From Dysgonomonas sp. (GTDB lineage Bacteria; Bacteroidota; Bacteroidia; Bacteroidales; Dysgonomonadaceae), in contig DQAM01000535.1 in assembly GCA_003523545.1 (NCBI GenBank), forward strand, positions 1 to 7,484: a DNA stretch of 7,484 nt, written 5' to 3'. Positions 1 through 6,292 of this stretch are shown here, piece after piece. The notes below the pieces were generated by a model. The model was not told where the DNA came from. It did no database searches and worked only from the letters and a program-made list of their open reading frames with translations. Positions within the stretch are counted from its first letter, which is position 1. Each line of letters begins with the position of its first letter. Made by a program: the position numbers and the translations under genes.

Positions 1-497
1 TTTACCGTTTTTTCCACTTATTCTCTGAAATGCGGAAACACGCTTCCAACTTCGATGAAACCACCTACTTAGCCGAGTTTAACGAAGATTACGAACATCG
101 GGAAAAGTACAGCATGGGGGACGGATACTATTTAGGCGAAAGCAAATACCACGGGTGGATAATTGAAAAAGTACCCGTATATGAGCGTAACCGCACCATT
201 GAAGCATTTTCCTACATCGCAGGGAGAGAAGATAACATACACCTGAGCAAGTCGGATAATAAGCCGACACCACCCCCAACAGAAAACCCCGAAGCAGGGA
301 AAAACGGCTGTACTATGGTCGAATATTCTGCCAAAGCGGTTGCCGTATTCGGGGAAACCAAAGCCATAAAAGACGAACTAAAAGCGATGGGAGGACGATT
401 CAACAGCCGATTAACCATCAACGGGGAGAAAATCGCAGGGTGGATATTTCCCAAGTCTAAAGAACAGCGGTTAGCCTACTATTTCGGCTTAAACTAA
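1..497 (+). CDS. 3' part of a mobile-element protein with a conserved C-terminal module (5' truncated by window)
   Basis: The frame is open from base 3 to the stop at 495-497, with no stop upstream of the first ATG at 30. The gene most likely begins outside the window, and the ATG at 30 has no recognisable ribosome site. I do not recognise the N-terminal half, which is hydrophilic and rich in Tyr, Glu and Asp. A proline-rich linker (PTPPPTENP, about residues 80-88 from the ATG) leads to a final module of about 55 residues. Its key sequences are KAVAVFGETKAIKDELKAMGG and then GWIFPK; from memory, this module recurs at the C-terminus of many otherwise unrelated proteins of Bacteroidetes conjugative elements. 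The gene is probably cytoplasmic, as no signal peptide or membrane segment is visible. It heads the visible part of the plus-strand operon and is followed by a GC-rich hairpin. Its function is unknown. An alternative is a complete 155-residue protein starting at 30. Confidence 0.7.
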   Translation, partial: YRFFHLFSEMRKHASNFDETTYLAEFNEDYEHREKYSMGDGYYLGESKYHGWIIEKVPVYERNRTIEAFSYIAGREDNIHLSKSDNKPTPPPTENPEAGKNGCTMVEYSAKAVAVFGETKAIKDELKAMGGRFNSRLTINGEKIAGWIFPKSKEQRLAYYFGLN

Positions 498-507
498 GTA
501 TTAACAC

Positions 508-526
508 GGGGCAGTAACCCTGCCCC
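508..526 (+). other. Intercistronic GC-rich hairpin
   Basis: GGGGCAG (508-514), a five-base loop TAACC and CTGCCCC (520-526) form a perfect 7-bp stem 10 bases after the stop at 497. No T tract follows, so it is unlikely to be a strong intrinsic terminator. A role in mRNA stability or processing is inferred. Similar hairpins occur at 2493-2510 and 3767-3784. Confidence 0.7.
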
Positions 527-541
527 ACAATAACAATCGCA

Positions 542-751
542 ATGACAGTAAATATAAATATGAAGTTTATACACAGGTATAGTAAGAACCTGTCCTGCAT
601 CATCCTCGCAGAAACCGCAAGAGGGTGGAAAGTGAGCCAAACGGAAACATTTGTCAACTCCCGAAAGAAACCAAAGGTTACCATTCAATATTACGACAAA
701 ATTTGGTTTGATGACCAAAAAGGGCAATGGGTAGCAAATAATCAACAATAA
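542..751 (+). CDS. Small conserved-looking protein of unknown function (69 aa)
   Basis: I do not recognise this protein. It is a short basic polypeptide with no signal peptide, membrane helix or cysteine motif. The middle (about residues 20-55) alternates hydrophobic and polar residues with several aromatics (GWKV, VTIQYYDKIWFDD), which suggests a small beta-rich fold. It lies between the hairpin at 508-526 and the PcfK-like gene, only 12 bases from the latter, so it is almost certainly part of the same operon. Two starts are possible: ATG at 542, and ATG at 560 (residue 7), which follows an A/T-rich leader more like others in the window. The second would give 63 residues. Its position, strand and spacing support a real gene more than its length does. 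Confidence 0.6.
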   Translation: MTVNINMKFIHRYSKNLSCIILAETARGWKVSQTETFVNSRKKPKVTIQYYDKIWFDDQKGQWVANNQQ

Positions 752-763
752 AATCACAGCATT

Positions 764-1174
764 ATGAAAGGTTCTAATCATTTCAAAAATACGATAAAGG
801 CATATTTAGACCAACGGGCAGAAAGCGATGTATTGTTTTCTTTTCAGTACAGCAAACCCGAAAAGAATATAGACGATTGTGTAACGTACATTCTCAATAC
901 CGTAAAGAAAAGCGGTTGCAACGGCTTTGCTGACGAGGAAATATATTCTATGGCGGTACACTATTACGATGAAGACAACATCGAGGTAGGCAAGGCAATG
1001 AACTCTCGTATAGTAGTCAATCATGTGGTGCAACTTACCGAAGAAGAAAAAGCCGAAGCACGTCAGGAAGCTATCAGGAAGTTGCAGAATGAAGCCTATA
1101 ACAAGATGAAACAGCCTGTAAAAAAGTCAAAGAAAGTACAACTGAATCCACAACCAAGTCTTTTCGACTTCTAA
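764..1174 (+). CDS. PcfK-like protein
   Basis: A 136-residue protein resembling the PcfK-like family of conjugative elements, named after a gene of enterococcal plasmid pCF10 whose biochemical role is not established. An N-terminal alpha/beta region (residues 1-90) is followed by a charged helical segment (about 91-125) rich in Glu, Lys and Arg. The last residues, QPSLFDF (130-136), closely match the QL(S/D)LF pentapeptide by which bacterial replication and repair proteins bind the DnaN sliding clamp. No signal or membrane segment is visible, so the protein should be cytoplasmic. The PcfJ-like gene follows after 12 bases, and this PcfK-PcfJ order is typical of Bacteroidetes integrative elements. 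Family assignment is fairly sure; clamp binding is inferred from the motif alone. Confidence 0.78.
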   Translation: MKGSNHFKNTIKAYLDQRAESDVLFSFQYSKPEKNIDDCVTYILNTVKKSGCNGFADEEIYSMAVHYYDEDNIEVGKAMNSRIVVNHVVQLTEEEKAEARQEAIRKLQNEAYNKMKQPVKKSKKVQLNPQPSLFDF

Positions 1175-1186
1175 AAATTCAATCCA

Positions 1187-2479
1187 ATGAAACCGCAGAA
1201 TAAATTCCAAAAAGCAGTAGTTGAAGCAAGAAAATCCCTGCCACCCGTAACCAATACGCAGATTGAATGGGGATATAAAAATGCAATGGAGATAATCGGA
1301 CACCGCACCGAAAAAGGTATAATCACTTGCACAGATTGCGGTCACTCATGGCAGGGTGCAGGGTATTTAGTTTCCATCCTGACGGATTGCAACTGCCCGA
1401 ACTGCAATACCAAACTAAAGGTAGAAACCACCAAGAAGCGGAAATTCTACAACCGCTATTATATGACCATCATCACCGCACACAAGGGCTATCAGGTTTT
1501 GCGGTCGGTTATGCTCTTGTATTCTGCAAAAGTCGGGGAAGTGGCGAAATATGACTATTCAGAGGTCATGCAACGATGGATTGCTCCCAATGGCAATCAC
1601 TGCACCTTTGCACGTCTTCGGCAGACAATGGGCAACTGTTACGTTGATTCATGGATATTTCATACTCCTTTGGAACTGCGTAGCGAAAGCAGTAATAACA
1701 AATTTTGCCTGAATGTATATGACCAGATATACACGGGAGAGATTTACCCCCGTCAAAAACTCATACCCGAACTCAAAAGAACAGGCATTAAAAAACACCT
1801 GTTCACCCATAAACCTATGAATGTGTATAAAGCATTATTAAAGGACTGCAGAATGGAAACCCTATTGAAAACAGGACAGACAGACCTTTTCCAATCCTTG
1901 TTAACAGATACGAGCAGGAAATTAGATGATTACTGGGCATCTATCCGCATCTGTATCCGCAACGGCTATCAGATAAAAGATGCAAGCCTGTGGTTTGACT
2001 ATATCCACTACCTGCGGATGTTTGGAAAAGACCTGCATAACGCTAAATACGTTTGCCCGTCCAACCTCAAAAAAGAGCATGACCGCTATATGACCAAGAA
2101 AGCGAAAGCCGATGCCGAGAAAGAAATGCAAAAATTACGGGAAAAGGAAGAAGGCTTCCGACAGGCAAAAGCCAAGTTTTTCGGACTGATGTTTACCGAT
2201 GGACTTATCCATGTACGGGTACTTGAAAGCATCGAGGAAATTTTATTGGAGGGTAAACTGATGCACCATTGTGTCGGCAGTTACCATTCAAAAACAGATT
2301 CCCTTATCCTGTCTGCTTACATAAATGATAAGAAGTTAGAAACCATTGAAATCTCCCTATCAAAATTAAAGGTCATACAGAGCCGTGGCGTATGCAACAG
2401 CAACACCGAGTACCACGACCAAATCCTCCAACTTGTAGAGAACAATATACCATTAATTCAAAAAAGATTAGCAGCATAA
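1187..2479 (+). CDS. PcfJ-like protein with N-terminal zinc ribbon
   Basis: A 430-residue protein of the PcfJ-like family found on conjugative plasmids and transposons; its molecular function is not established. Residues 48-51 (CTDC) and 70-73 (CPNC) form two CxxC knuckles about 20 residues apart, a probable zinc ribbon, with an additional Cys at 68. The central part (about 80-290) is rich in aromatic residues. Residues about 292-330 are very charged and likely a long helix. The C-terminal part carries the family's recognisable LMHHCVGSY segment (residues 358-366), with His360, His361 and Cys362 close together and so possibly metal-binding or catalytic. Length is normal for the family. It is cytoplasmic by prediction, co-transcribed with the PcfK-like gene 12 bases upstream, and followed by a GC-rich hairpin. 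A nucleic-acid role is plausible but inferred. Confidence 0.82.
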   Translation: MKPQNKFQKAVVEARKSLPPVTNTQIEWGYKNAMEIIGHRTEKGIITCTDCGHSWQGAGYLVSILTDCNCPNCNTKLKVETTKKRKFYNRYYMTIITAHKGYQVLRSVMLLYSAKVGEVAKYDYSEVMQRWIAPNGNHCTFARLRQTMGNCYVDSWIFHTPLELRSESSNNKFCLNVYDQIYTGEIYPRQKLIPELKRTGIKKHLFTHKPMNVYKALLKDCRMETLLKTGQTDLFQSLLTDTSRKLDDYWASIRICIRNGYQIKDASLWFDYIHYLRMFGKDLHNAKYVCPSNLKKEHDRYMTKKAKADAEKEMQKLREKEEGFRQAKAKFFGLMFTDGLIHVRVLESIEEILLEGKLMHHCVGSYHSKTDSLILSAYINDKKLETIEISLSKLKVIQSRGVCNSNTEYHDQILQLVENNIPLIQKRLAA

Positions 2480-2492
2480 CTAATATTAATCA

Positions 2493-2510
2493 GGGTGGAG
2501 CAATCCACCC
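2493..2510 (+). other. Intercistronic GC-rich hairpin with GCAA tetraloop
   Basis: GGGTGGA (2493-2499), loop GCAA and TCCACCC (2504-2510) form a perfect 7-bp stem capped by a GNRA-type tetraloop, 13 bases after the PcfJ-like stop. There is no following T tract, so it should not terminate strongly and the downstream gene can remain in the operon. The stem differs from that at 3767-3784 by a compensated base pair, which suggests selection on structure. Confidence 0.72.
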
Positions 2511-2525
2511 GCAACACCCAAGAAC

Positions 2526-3377
2526 ATGAAAGCAACTAATTCAAAAACAATAGCCTTTACAGGACACAGAAGCAACCGTATCACAATGGATAGTGAAATA
2601 CTTGCCAGCCATTTAGAACGGCTCATATCGGCTTATTACAAGCATGGTTACAGGGTATATATGACAGGCATGGCGCAAGGTTTTGACCTCATTACAGCAG
2701 AAGCCGTGTTAAGGCTCAAAACCTTTCACAAAGACATTCAGTTGATATGCGTTGTTCCGTTCATCGGTCAGGCAAACAGGTTTACCAATGAAGATAAAAC
2801 CCGATACGATGCCATAATGGAAAGAAGCGATAAAACGGTATATATTTCAGAACGCTATTATCAGGGATGCTTCCACCGCCGTAACGATTATCTGGTCGAT
2901 AACGCCGACATCCTGATTGCCTACTTTGACGGAGAGAACAAAGGCGGTACATATTACACCGTGAAAAGAGCAACTGCACAGAGAAAAACCATTATCAACC
3001 TGATGGACTTCCAACAGGCAGACCAATGGTGGAAGAACGCCACCAATGAAATCAAGAACCTGTTTTCGGGTAGTAATTCAAAAGCCAAACAAGTTGATTT
3101 TTGGCAGAAGTTATCCTATTCAGATAGGGTAAGCCTGTATGAATATTATCAATATAGGATAGGTAAAACGAGCCAAGGCGAAGACGATGCCAACAGCCTG
3201 TTAATGGAGATTATCTGCGAAATGGCAGATATACGGCTCGAAGAAGAATTTAAAATCTCCCGTGAGGATATGTGTACAAATCAGGGAACATATAAAGAAA
3301 AGTATCAGGATAGGTTCAACAGCCTATACGATGATATAGAAGACCAATTATTAAACCATGATTTTATAACCGAATAA
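2526..3377 (+). CDS. DUF1273 / SLOG-superfamily protein with C-terminal extension
   Basis: Residues 1-165 match the DUF1273 (YpsA-like) branch of the SLOG Rossmann-fold superfamily. The landmarks are FTGHR (11-15), TGMAQGFD (47-54), the RNDYLVD segment (119-125) and NKGGT (138-142) before a helix, which together outline a nucleotide- or ligand-binding pocket. SLOG proteins are proposed to bind or process nucleotide-derived ligands, but the ligand of this branch is not known to me. Residues 166-283 are a mostly helical, acidic extension that I cannot assign; it makes the protein longer than a minimal YpsA-like domain. No export signal is visible. It lies 46 bases after the PcfJ-like gene, separated by a hairpin, and 10 bases before the DUF3873 gene. 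DUF1273 genes at this place are common in Bacteroidetes conjugative elements. The domain call is confident; any role in transfer or establishment is inferred. Confidence 0.85.
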   Translation: MKATNSKTIAFTGHRSNRITMDSEILASHLERLISAYYKHGYRVYMTGMAQGFDLITAEAVLRLKTFHKDIQLICVVPFIGQANRFTNEDKTRYDAIMERSDKTVYISERYYQGCFHRRNDYLVDNADILIAYFDGENKGGTYYTVKRATAQRKTIINLMDFQQADQWWKNATNEIKNLFSGSNSKAKQVDFWQKLSYSDRVSLYEYYQYRIGKTSQGEDDANSLLMEIICEMADIRLEEEFKISREDMCTNQGTYKEKYQDRFNSLYDDIEDQLLNHDFITE

Positions 3378-3387
3378 AACAACAGAT

Positions 3388-3759
3388 ATGAAAACAAATT
3401 CAATCAATCACAACGGCTGTTCCGTATGCGAACAAGGAAAAGAAAACTATACCACATTCCGACCTGCCCACCGCCCACGGCAAACATTCTACCAATACGA
3501 TTACAGGCATACGGACGGGGAACTGTTCTCAACAGTTGCACTATCGCTGGAAGAGTGCAGGGAACGCAGGGATGAATGGCTGAACAAGCGGAAGAAGATG
3601 TATAAACTCTATGTAGGCTTGAAGAAATTGGGAGAGTTCGACACGATACTCGATGCAAAGCAATACGCCAATCAGTGCGGAATATCTGGAACATTTAATC
3701 TGCTGGGTGACCAATATACAGATAGTTGGTATGTGTCGGAATCAGATATTAAAAAGTAA
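3388..3759 (+). CDS. DUF3873 protein with extra C-terminal domain
   Basis: Residues about 8-68 match the small DUF3873 family of Bacteroidetes mobile elements. The recognisable segments are the CSVC pair (Cys11 and Cys14), GKENYTTFRPAHRP, QTFYQYDYRHTDGELFS and a final charged helix around EECRERRDEW. From memory, most members end near residue 70. Here a further ~54 residues (70-123, from MYKLYVGLKKLGEF to the end) look like a compact alpha/beta unit that I cannot name, so the gene may be a fusion or an extended variant. It lies 10 bases after the DUF1273 gene and is the last plus-strand gene before a terminator. Its stop codon sits inside an A-rich arm (3751-3759) that can pair with the terminator's T tract. 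The function is unknown and the protein is probably cytoplasmic. Confidence 0.8.
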   Translation: MKTNSINHNGCSVCEQGKENYTTFRPAHRPRQTFYQYDYRHTDGELFSTVALSLEECRERRDEWLNKRKKMYKLYVGLKKLGEFDTILDAKQYANQCGISGTFNLLGDQYTDSWYVSESDIKK

Positions 3760-3766
3760 TTATAAT

Positions 3767-3793
3767 CGGGCGGACATCCGCCCGTTACTTTTT
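3767..3793 (+). terminator. Rho-independent terminator of the plus-strand operon
   Basis: CGGGCGGA (3767-3774), CA and TCCGCCCG (3777-3784) form a strong hairpin, followed by TTACTTTTT (3785-3793). The T-rich tail is the reverse complement of AAAAAGTAA at 3751-3759, which contains the DUF3873 stop. The stem can therefore extend across an asymmetric bulge. It lies at the convergent end of the operon, as expected of a terminator. Confidence 0.82.
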
Positions 3794-3830
3794 CCATGAC
3801 TTCCACAGGCTGACGGGAAGAAAAAGTAAC
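3784..3830. repeat. 11-bp perfect inverted repeat (GTTACTTTTTC / GAAAAAGTAAC)
   Basis: GTTACTTTTTC (3784-3794) and GAAAAAGTAAC (3820-3830) are exact inverted copies 25 bases apart. An inner CTTCC/GGAAG pair (3800-3804 and 3816-3820) overlaps the second arm by one base. The left arm is also the T tract of the terminator at 3767-3793, so the two structures compete. This could be an antiterminator, a protein-binding palindrome or a remnant; the sequence does not decide. Confidence 0.65.
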
Positions 3831-3847
3831 AAAAAGCCTTTATAAAA

Positions 3848-3880
3848 ACAATCCGAAGTCATACATGGGCTTCGGATTGT
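3848..3880. terminator. Bidirectional terminator between convergent operons
   Basis: ACAATCCGAAG (3848-3858) and CTTCGGATTGT (3870-3880) make a perfect 11-bp stem with an 11-base loop. Read on the minus strand, the stem starts 4 bases after the PH-gene stop and is followed by TTTTTAT, a standard intrinsic terminator. On the plus strand it is followed by CTTTT, so it may also stop read-through from the left operon. Confidence 0.85.
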
Positions 3881-3883
3881 CTT

Positions 3884-4327
3884 TTACTGTATCTGTTCGT
3901 TTATAGACTTCTTAAAGCGAAACGGTTTGGCTACAAAATAGTAACAGTTCGTTGCCCCTCCGGTAGTTACCACAAGAGTACCATATCCGAAGATGCGTCC
4001 TAAAATATCCTGAGTTACCTGAATATCCTCACACTTGGCAAGCACCAGATCTACTGTCCGACGGCTGATTACTCCTGTTTTTATAATTACTCTTTTATTC
4101 GTCACAGCATATACAGAGCCTACTTTCACAAAAATACGTTGCACCAGTGACACTAATCCCAGGAAGAGAAGCGTAAGTCCTAAATACTGAGTTATTCTCA
4201 CTTCGTCAAAATAGCACAAGCAACCGATGCCCAGTAATATGGCGGGTTGCAGGAACAGGAAAATATGTATTCTTGCTCGGTAGCATATCCTTTCTCCGGC
4301 AAAAAGGTTGTCTTCAATCACTTTCAT
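3884..4327 (-). CDS. Small membrane protein with bacterial PH domain (bPH_2)
   Basis: A 147-residue protein with two hydrophobic helices (about residues 20-40 and 47-66) separated by a short DEVR turn, then a soluble domain. Residues 72-120 carry the hallmark of the bacterial pleckstrin-homology family PF03703: YAVTNKRVIIKTGVISRR, then DIQVTQDILGRIFGYGTLVV, then a GG turn at 123-124. The usual topology puts both termini and the PH domain in the cytoplasm. These domains occur in many membrane proteins and their ligands are mostly unknown. The gene starts 12 bases after the DUF4116 stop, and its ATG is preceded by AAAGGA, one of the few Shine-Dalgarno-like sites in the window. It is last in the minus-strand trio and ends at a strong terminator. 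The domain is clear; a function with its neighbours is only inferred. Confidence 0.85.
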   Translation of the reverse strand: MKVIEDNLFAGERICYRARIHIFLFLQPAILLGIGCLCYFDEVRITQYLGLTLLFLGLVSLVQRIFVKVGSVYAVTNKRVIIKTGVISRRTVDLVLAKCEDIQVTQDILGRIFGYGTLVVTTGGATNCYYFVAKPFRFKKSINEQIQ

Positions 4328-4339
4328 AAATAAATCCTT

Positions 4340-6292
4340 TTAAAATTTCATTCCGTTGCCTTTTTTGGGAGGCTTGCGGCTTTTATCTATTTGTTTATCT
4401 TGATTCAATGCCTTATCATGAGCCGTAACAGATTTAATATTGAGTTTACCGTTCTGTTTATCAAATCGTAATTCCCCGTTTTTAACCATTCCTTTAGGCG
4501 TATTCACATCATTAACCCGGATGCTTTCTCCTTGATATAATTTTTTATGTTCATCATAAGAAAGCGGTTTGTTTATGATTGCTTCGATTCTTTTATGTGC
4601 AGAGAAAATATTTTCTCCTTTTTGTATTTCGTCCGGAATATAGATATTATACTGAGGAATGGCTTTCATCGTGTAAAGAATAAGGTCGGGAGTTCGCAAA
4701 TCAACAGGTACCGATTGTAAAACATGAGGTGTACTTTTTACTGCTAATTCTGCAACTTCAGCAGTGATACTCTCCTGTGGTATTTTAAATAGAATGGAAC
4801 TATCTTTTTTCATGGCTTCCAAAGCAATTTCGGGAGTAATCATTGTTTTACTGACAATATCCAAAAGAAAGTCCGTTTTTTCGGCAGAATCATGTGCTTT
4901 AAAAACTTCTAATAACAGAGATGGTTCGTTTACGCCACTTACCACAGACAGATCATTTATATTTTTTCCAAAAGTATTATCCAGCGCATTTTTACACATC
5001 TCATAGGTTTTGTCTTCATCGGGAATCCCTCTCAGATTTACCGGATTATCCTTTACCATTTTCAGATAATGTTTTTCCCCTTTCATTTCATTCAAAATAT
5101 AGGGTATCGCATAAGGACAGTTTTCGATAGCCAGCTTACACATCTCAACGGTCTTTTTGTCTTCAGGGATAAGTTTAAGATAATAACCGTCTTTTTTTAA
5201 AGCTGTTTCACATAATTCCTTCGTTTTAAATTTATCAGGTATATTGTAAAATAGTTCCGGCTGTTTCTCAAAAATCTTATTTGCCGTGCTTTGCTCCATA
5301 TATTCAGGATTCATATATTCCAAAAATTCACGGCTGGTAGAATAGTCGAAACACTTCTCATTTAAAACCTTATTATGTAAATCCGGGAATGGTATGAATA
5401 ACAATATTCGGGGATGTTTTGCCTCTTTTAAGGCTTTCTCACAGGCTTCGTGCGTAAGTTTATCGGCAGGAAAGTATTGAATAGCAAATGGATGATTATC
5501 TAATGCACGCATACAAAGTTCAGATGTTCTCTGTTCCTCCGGTAGCAGTCTTAAACTATGGTAATTTGAATCAATGGCGGTTTCTGTAATTTCTTTCGTG
5601 CGGTGTTGTTCCGGTATATTGTACAAAGCCATCCCATCCTGTTTGACGGCTTCTAAATACATTTCTGTCGTTTTCAATTCGTCCGGAACTAAATTAATTG
5701 TAACAGAATCCAGCTTTACCGCATACATAGCCATTTCCTCCGTCATAAGCTTAGGGTTTATATTACCGAAAATCTCGAAGGGAGTTGCCATCGAGTTCTC
5801 AAAATATTTCAATCCCTCGAAACATATATCCGAATGAGGAATATAAGCAAGAACCTGATGATTTTCACCGCCCAGATCATTTGCATTCATGTATGCTAAC
5901 CGGCACAATTCTTTTGTTTTAAATTCTTCGGGAACAAATTCTAAGGCAAACCCATTATTCTTAATAGCATCCATACACAGTTCAGGTGTTCTTTTGTCTT
6001 CCGGCACCAGTTCCAAAACACCTCCGTTCTGATTTACGGCAATGGAGTAAATTTCATCGCTCAGTTTGCTTGGGAAGGCATTTTCAATGGCAAAACCATC
6101 TTTTGCAGCAGCCATTTTTAACATCGCATCATCCATGTGCTGAAAAGGAACAAAAGCGAGATTAGGAGGATATGTTTCAACTGCTTGCCAGGAAACATTA
6201 TAAGTTCTCCTATGCTCCGGTAAAGTTGAAAACAGATGACTGTATCTTTTATCTTGTACGAAGAGTATATCTTCTTTTTCTTGGGGTTTCAT
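4340..6292 (-). CDS. Large DUF4116-repeat solenoid protein with C-terminal DUF3945-like tail
   Basis: A 650-residue protein, mostly tandem units of about 24 residues from roughly 30 to 560. Each resembles (V/I)PE-x-x-KT-x-E-(L/M)-C-x-x-A-(I/L), with a recurring NGFAL-type second helix, as in VPEDKRTPELC (96-106). I count about 13-14 units, some degenerate or interrupted. This is the DUF4116 pattern and implies an alpha-solenoid, probably a protein-binding scaffold. Residues 575-650 differ: a segment around YQGESIRV (586-593), then GELRFDKQNGKLNI and a basic Lys-rich end. They resemble the DUF3945-type modules of Bacteroidetes mobile-element proteins, though this match is weaker. There is no signal peptide or membrane helix, so it should be cytoplasmic. 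Its ATG overlaps the M23 stop by one base (TAATG), implying translational coupling. The function is unknown. Confidence 0.85.
   Translation of the reverse strand: MKPQEKEDILFVQDKRYSHLFSTLPEHRRTYNVSWQAVETYPPNLAFVPFQHMDDAMLKMAAAKDGFAIENAFPSKLSDEIYSIAVNQNGGVLELVPEDKRTPELCMDAIKNNGFALEFVPEEFKTKELCRLAYMNANDLGGENHQVLAYIPHSDICFEGLKYFENSMATPFEIFGNINPKLMTEEMAMYAVKLDSVTINLVPDELKTTEMYLEAVKQDGMALYNIPEQHRTKEITETAIDSNYHSLRLLPEEQRTSELCMRALDNHPFAIQYFPADKLTHEACEKALKEAKHPRILLFIPFPDLHNKVLNEKCFDYSTSREFLEYMNPEYMEQSTANKIFEKQPELFYNIPDKFKTKELCETALKKDGYYLKLIPEDKKTVEMCKLAIENCPYAIPYILNEMKGEKHYLKMVKDNPVNLRGIPDEDKTYEMCKNALDNTFGKNINDLSVVSGVNEPSLLLEVFKAHDSAEKTDFLLDIVSKTMITPEIALEAMKKDSSILFKIPQESITAEVAELAVKSTPHVLQSVPVDLRTPDLILYTMKAIPQYNIYIPDEIQKGENIFSAHKRIEAIINKPLSYDEHKKLYQGESIRVNDVNTPKGMVKNGELRFDKQNGKLNIKSVTAHDKALNQDKQIDKSRKPPKKGNGMKF

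Noticed and set aside
30..497. Complete gene starting at the ATG at 30
   Set aside because: The frame stays open to the window edge and no ribosome site precedes this ATG, so a truncated larger gene is more likely, though not certain.
4764..5837. Plus-strand open frames inside the DUF4116 gene
   Set aside because: They are antisense to a clear repeat protein, lack domain features and follow from its repetitive codon pattern.
4340..6292. Tandem DNA repeats within the DUF4116 gene
   Set aside because: The periodicity is at the protein level; the DNA copies are diverged, so this is not a DNA repeat array or CRISPR.
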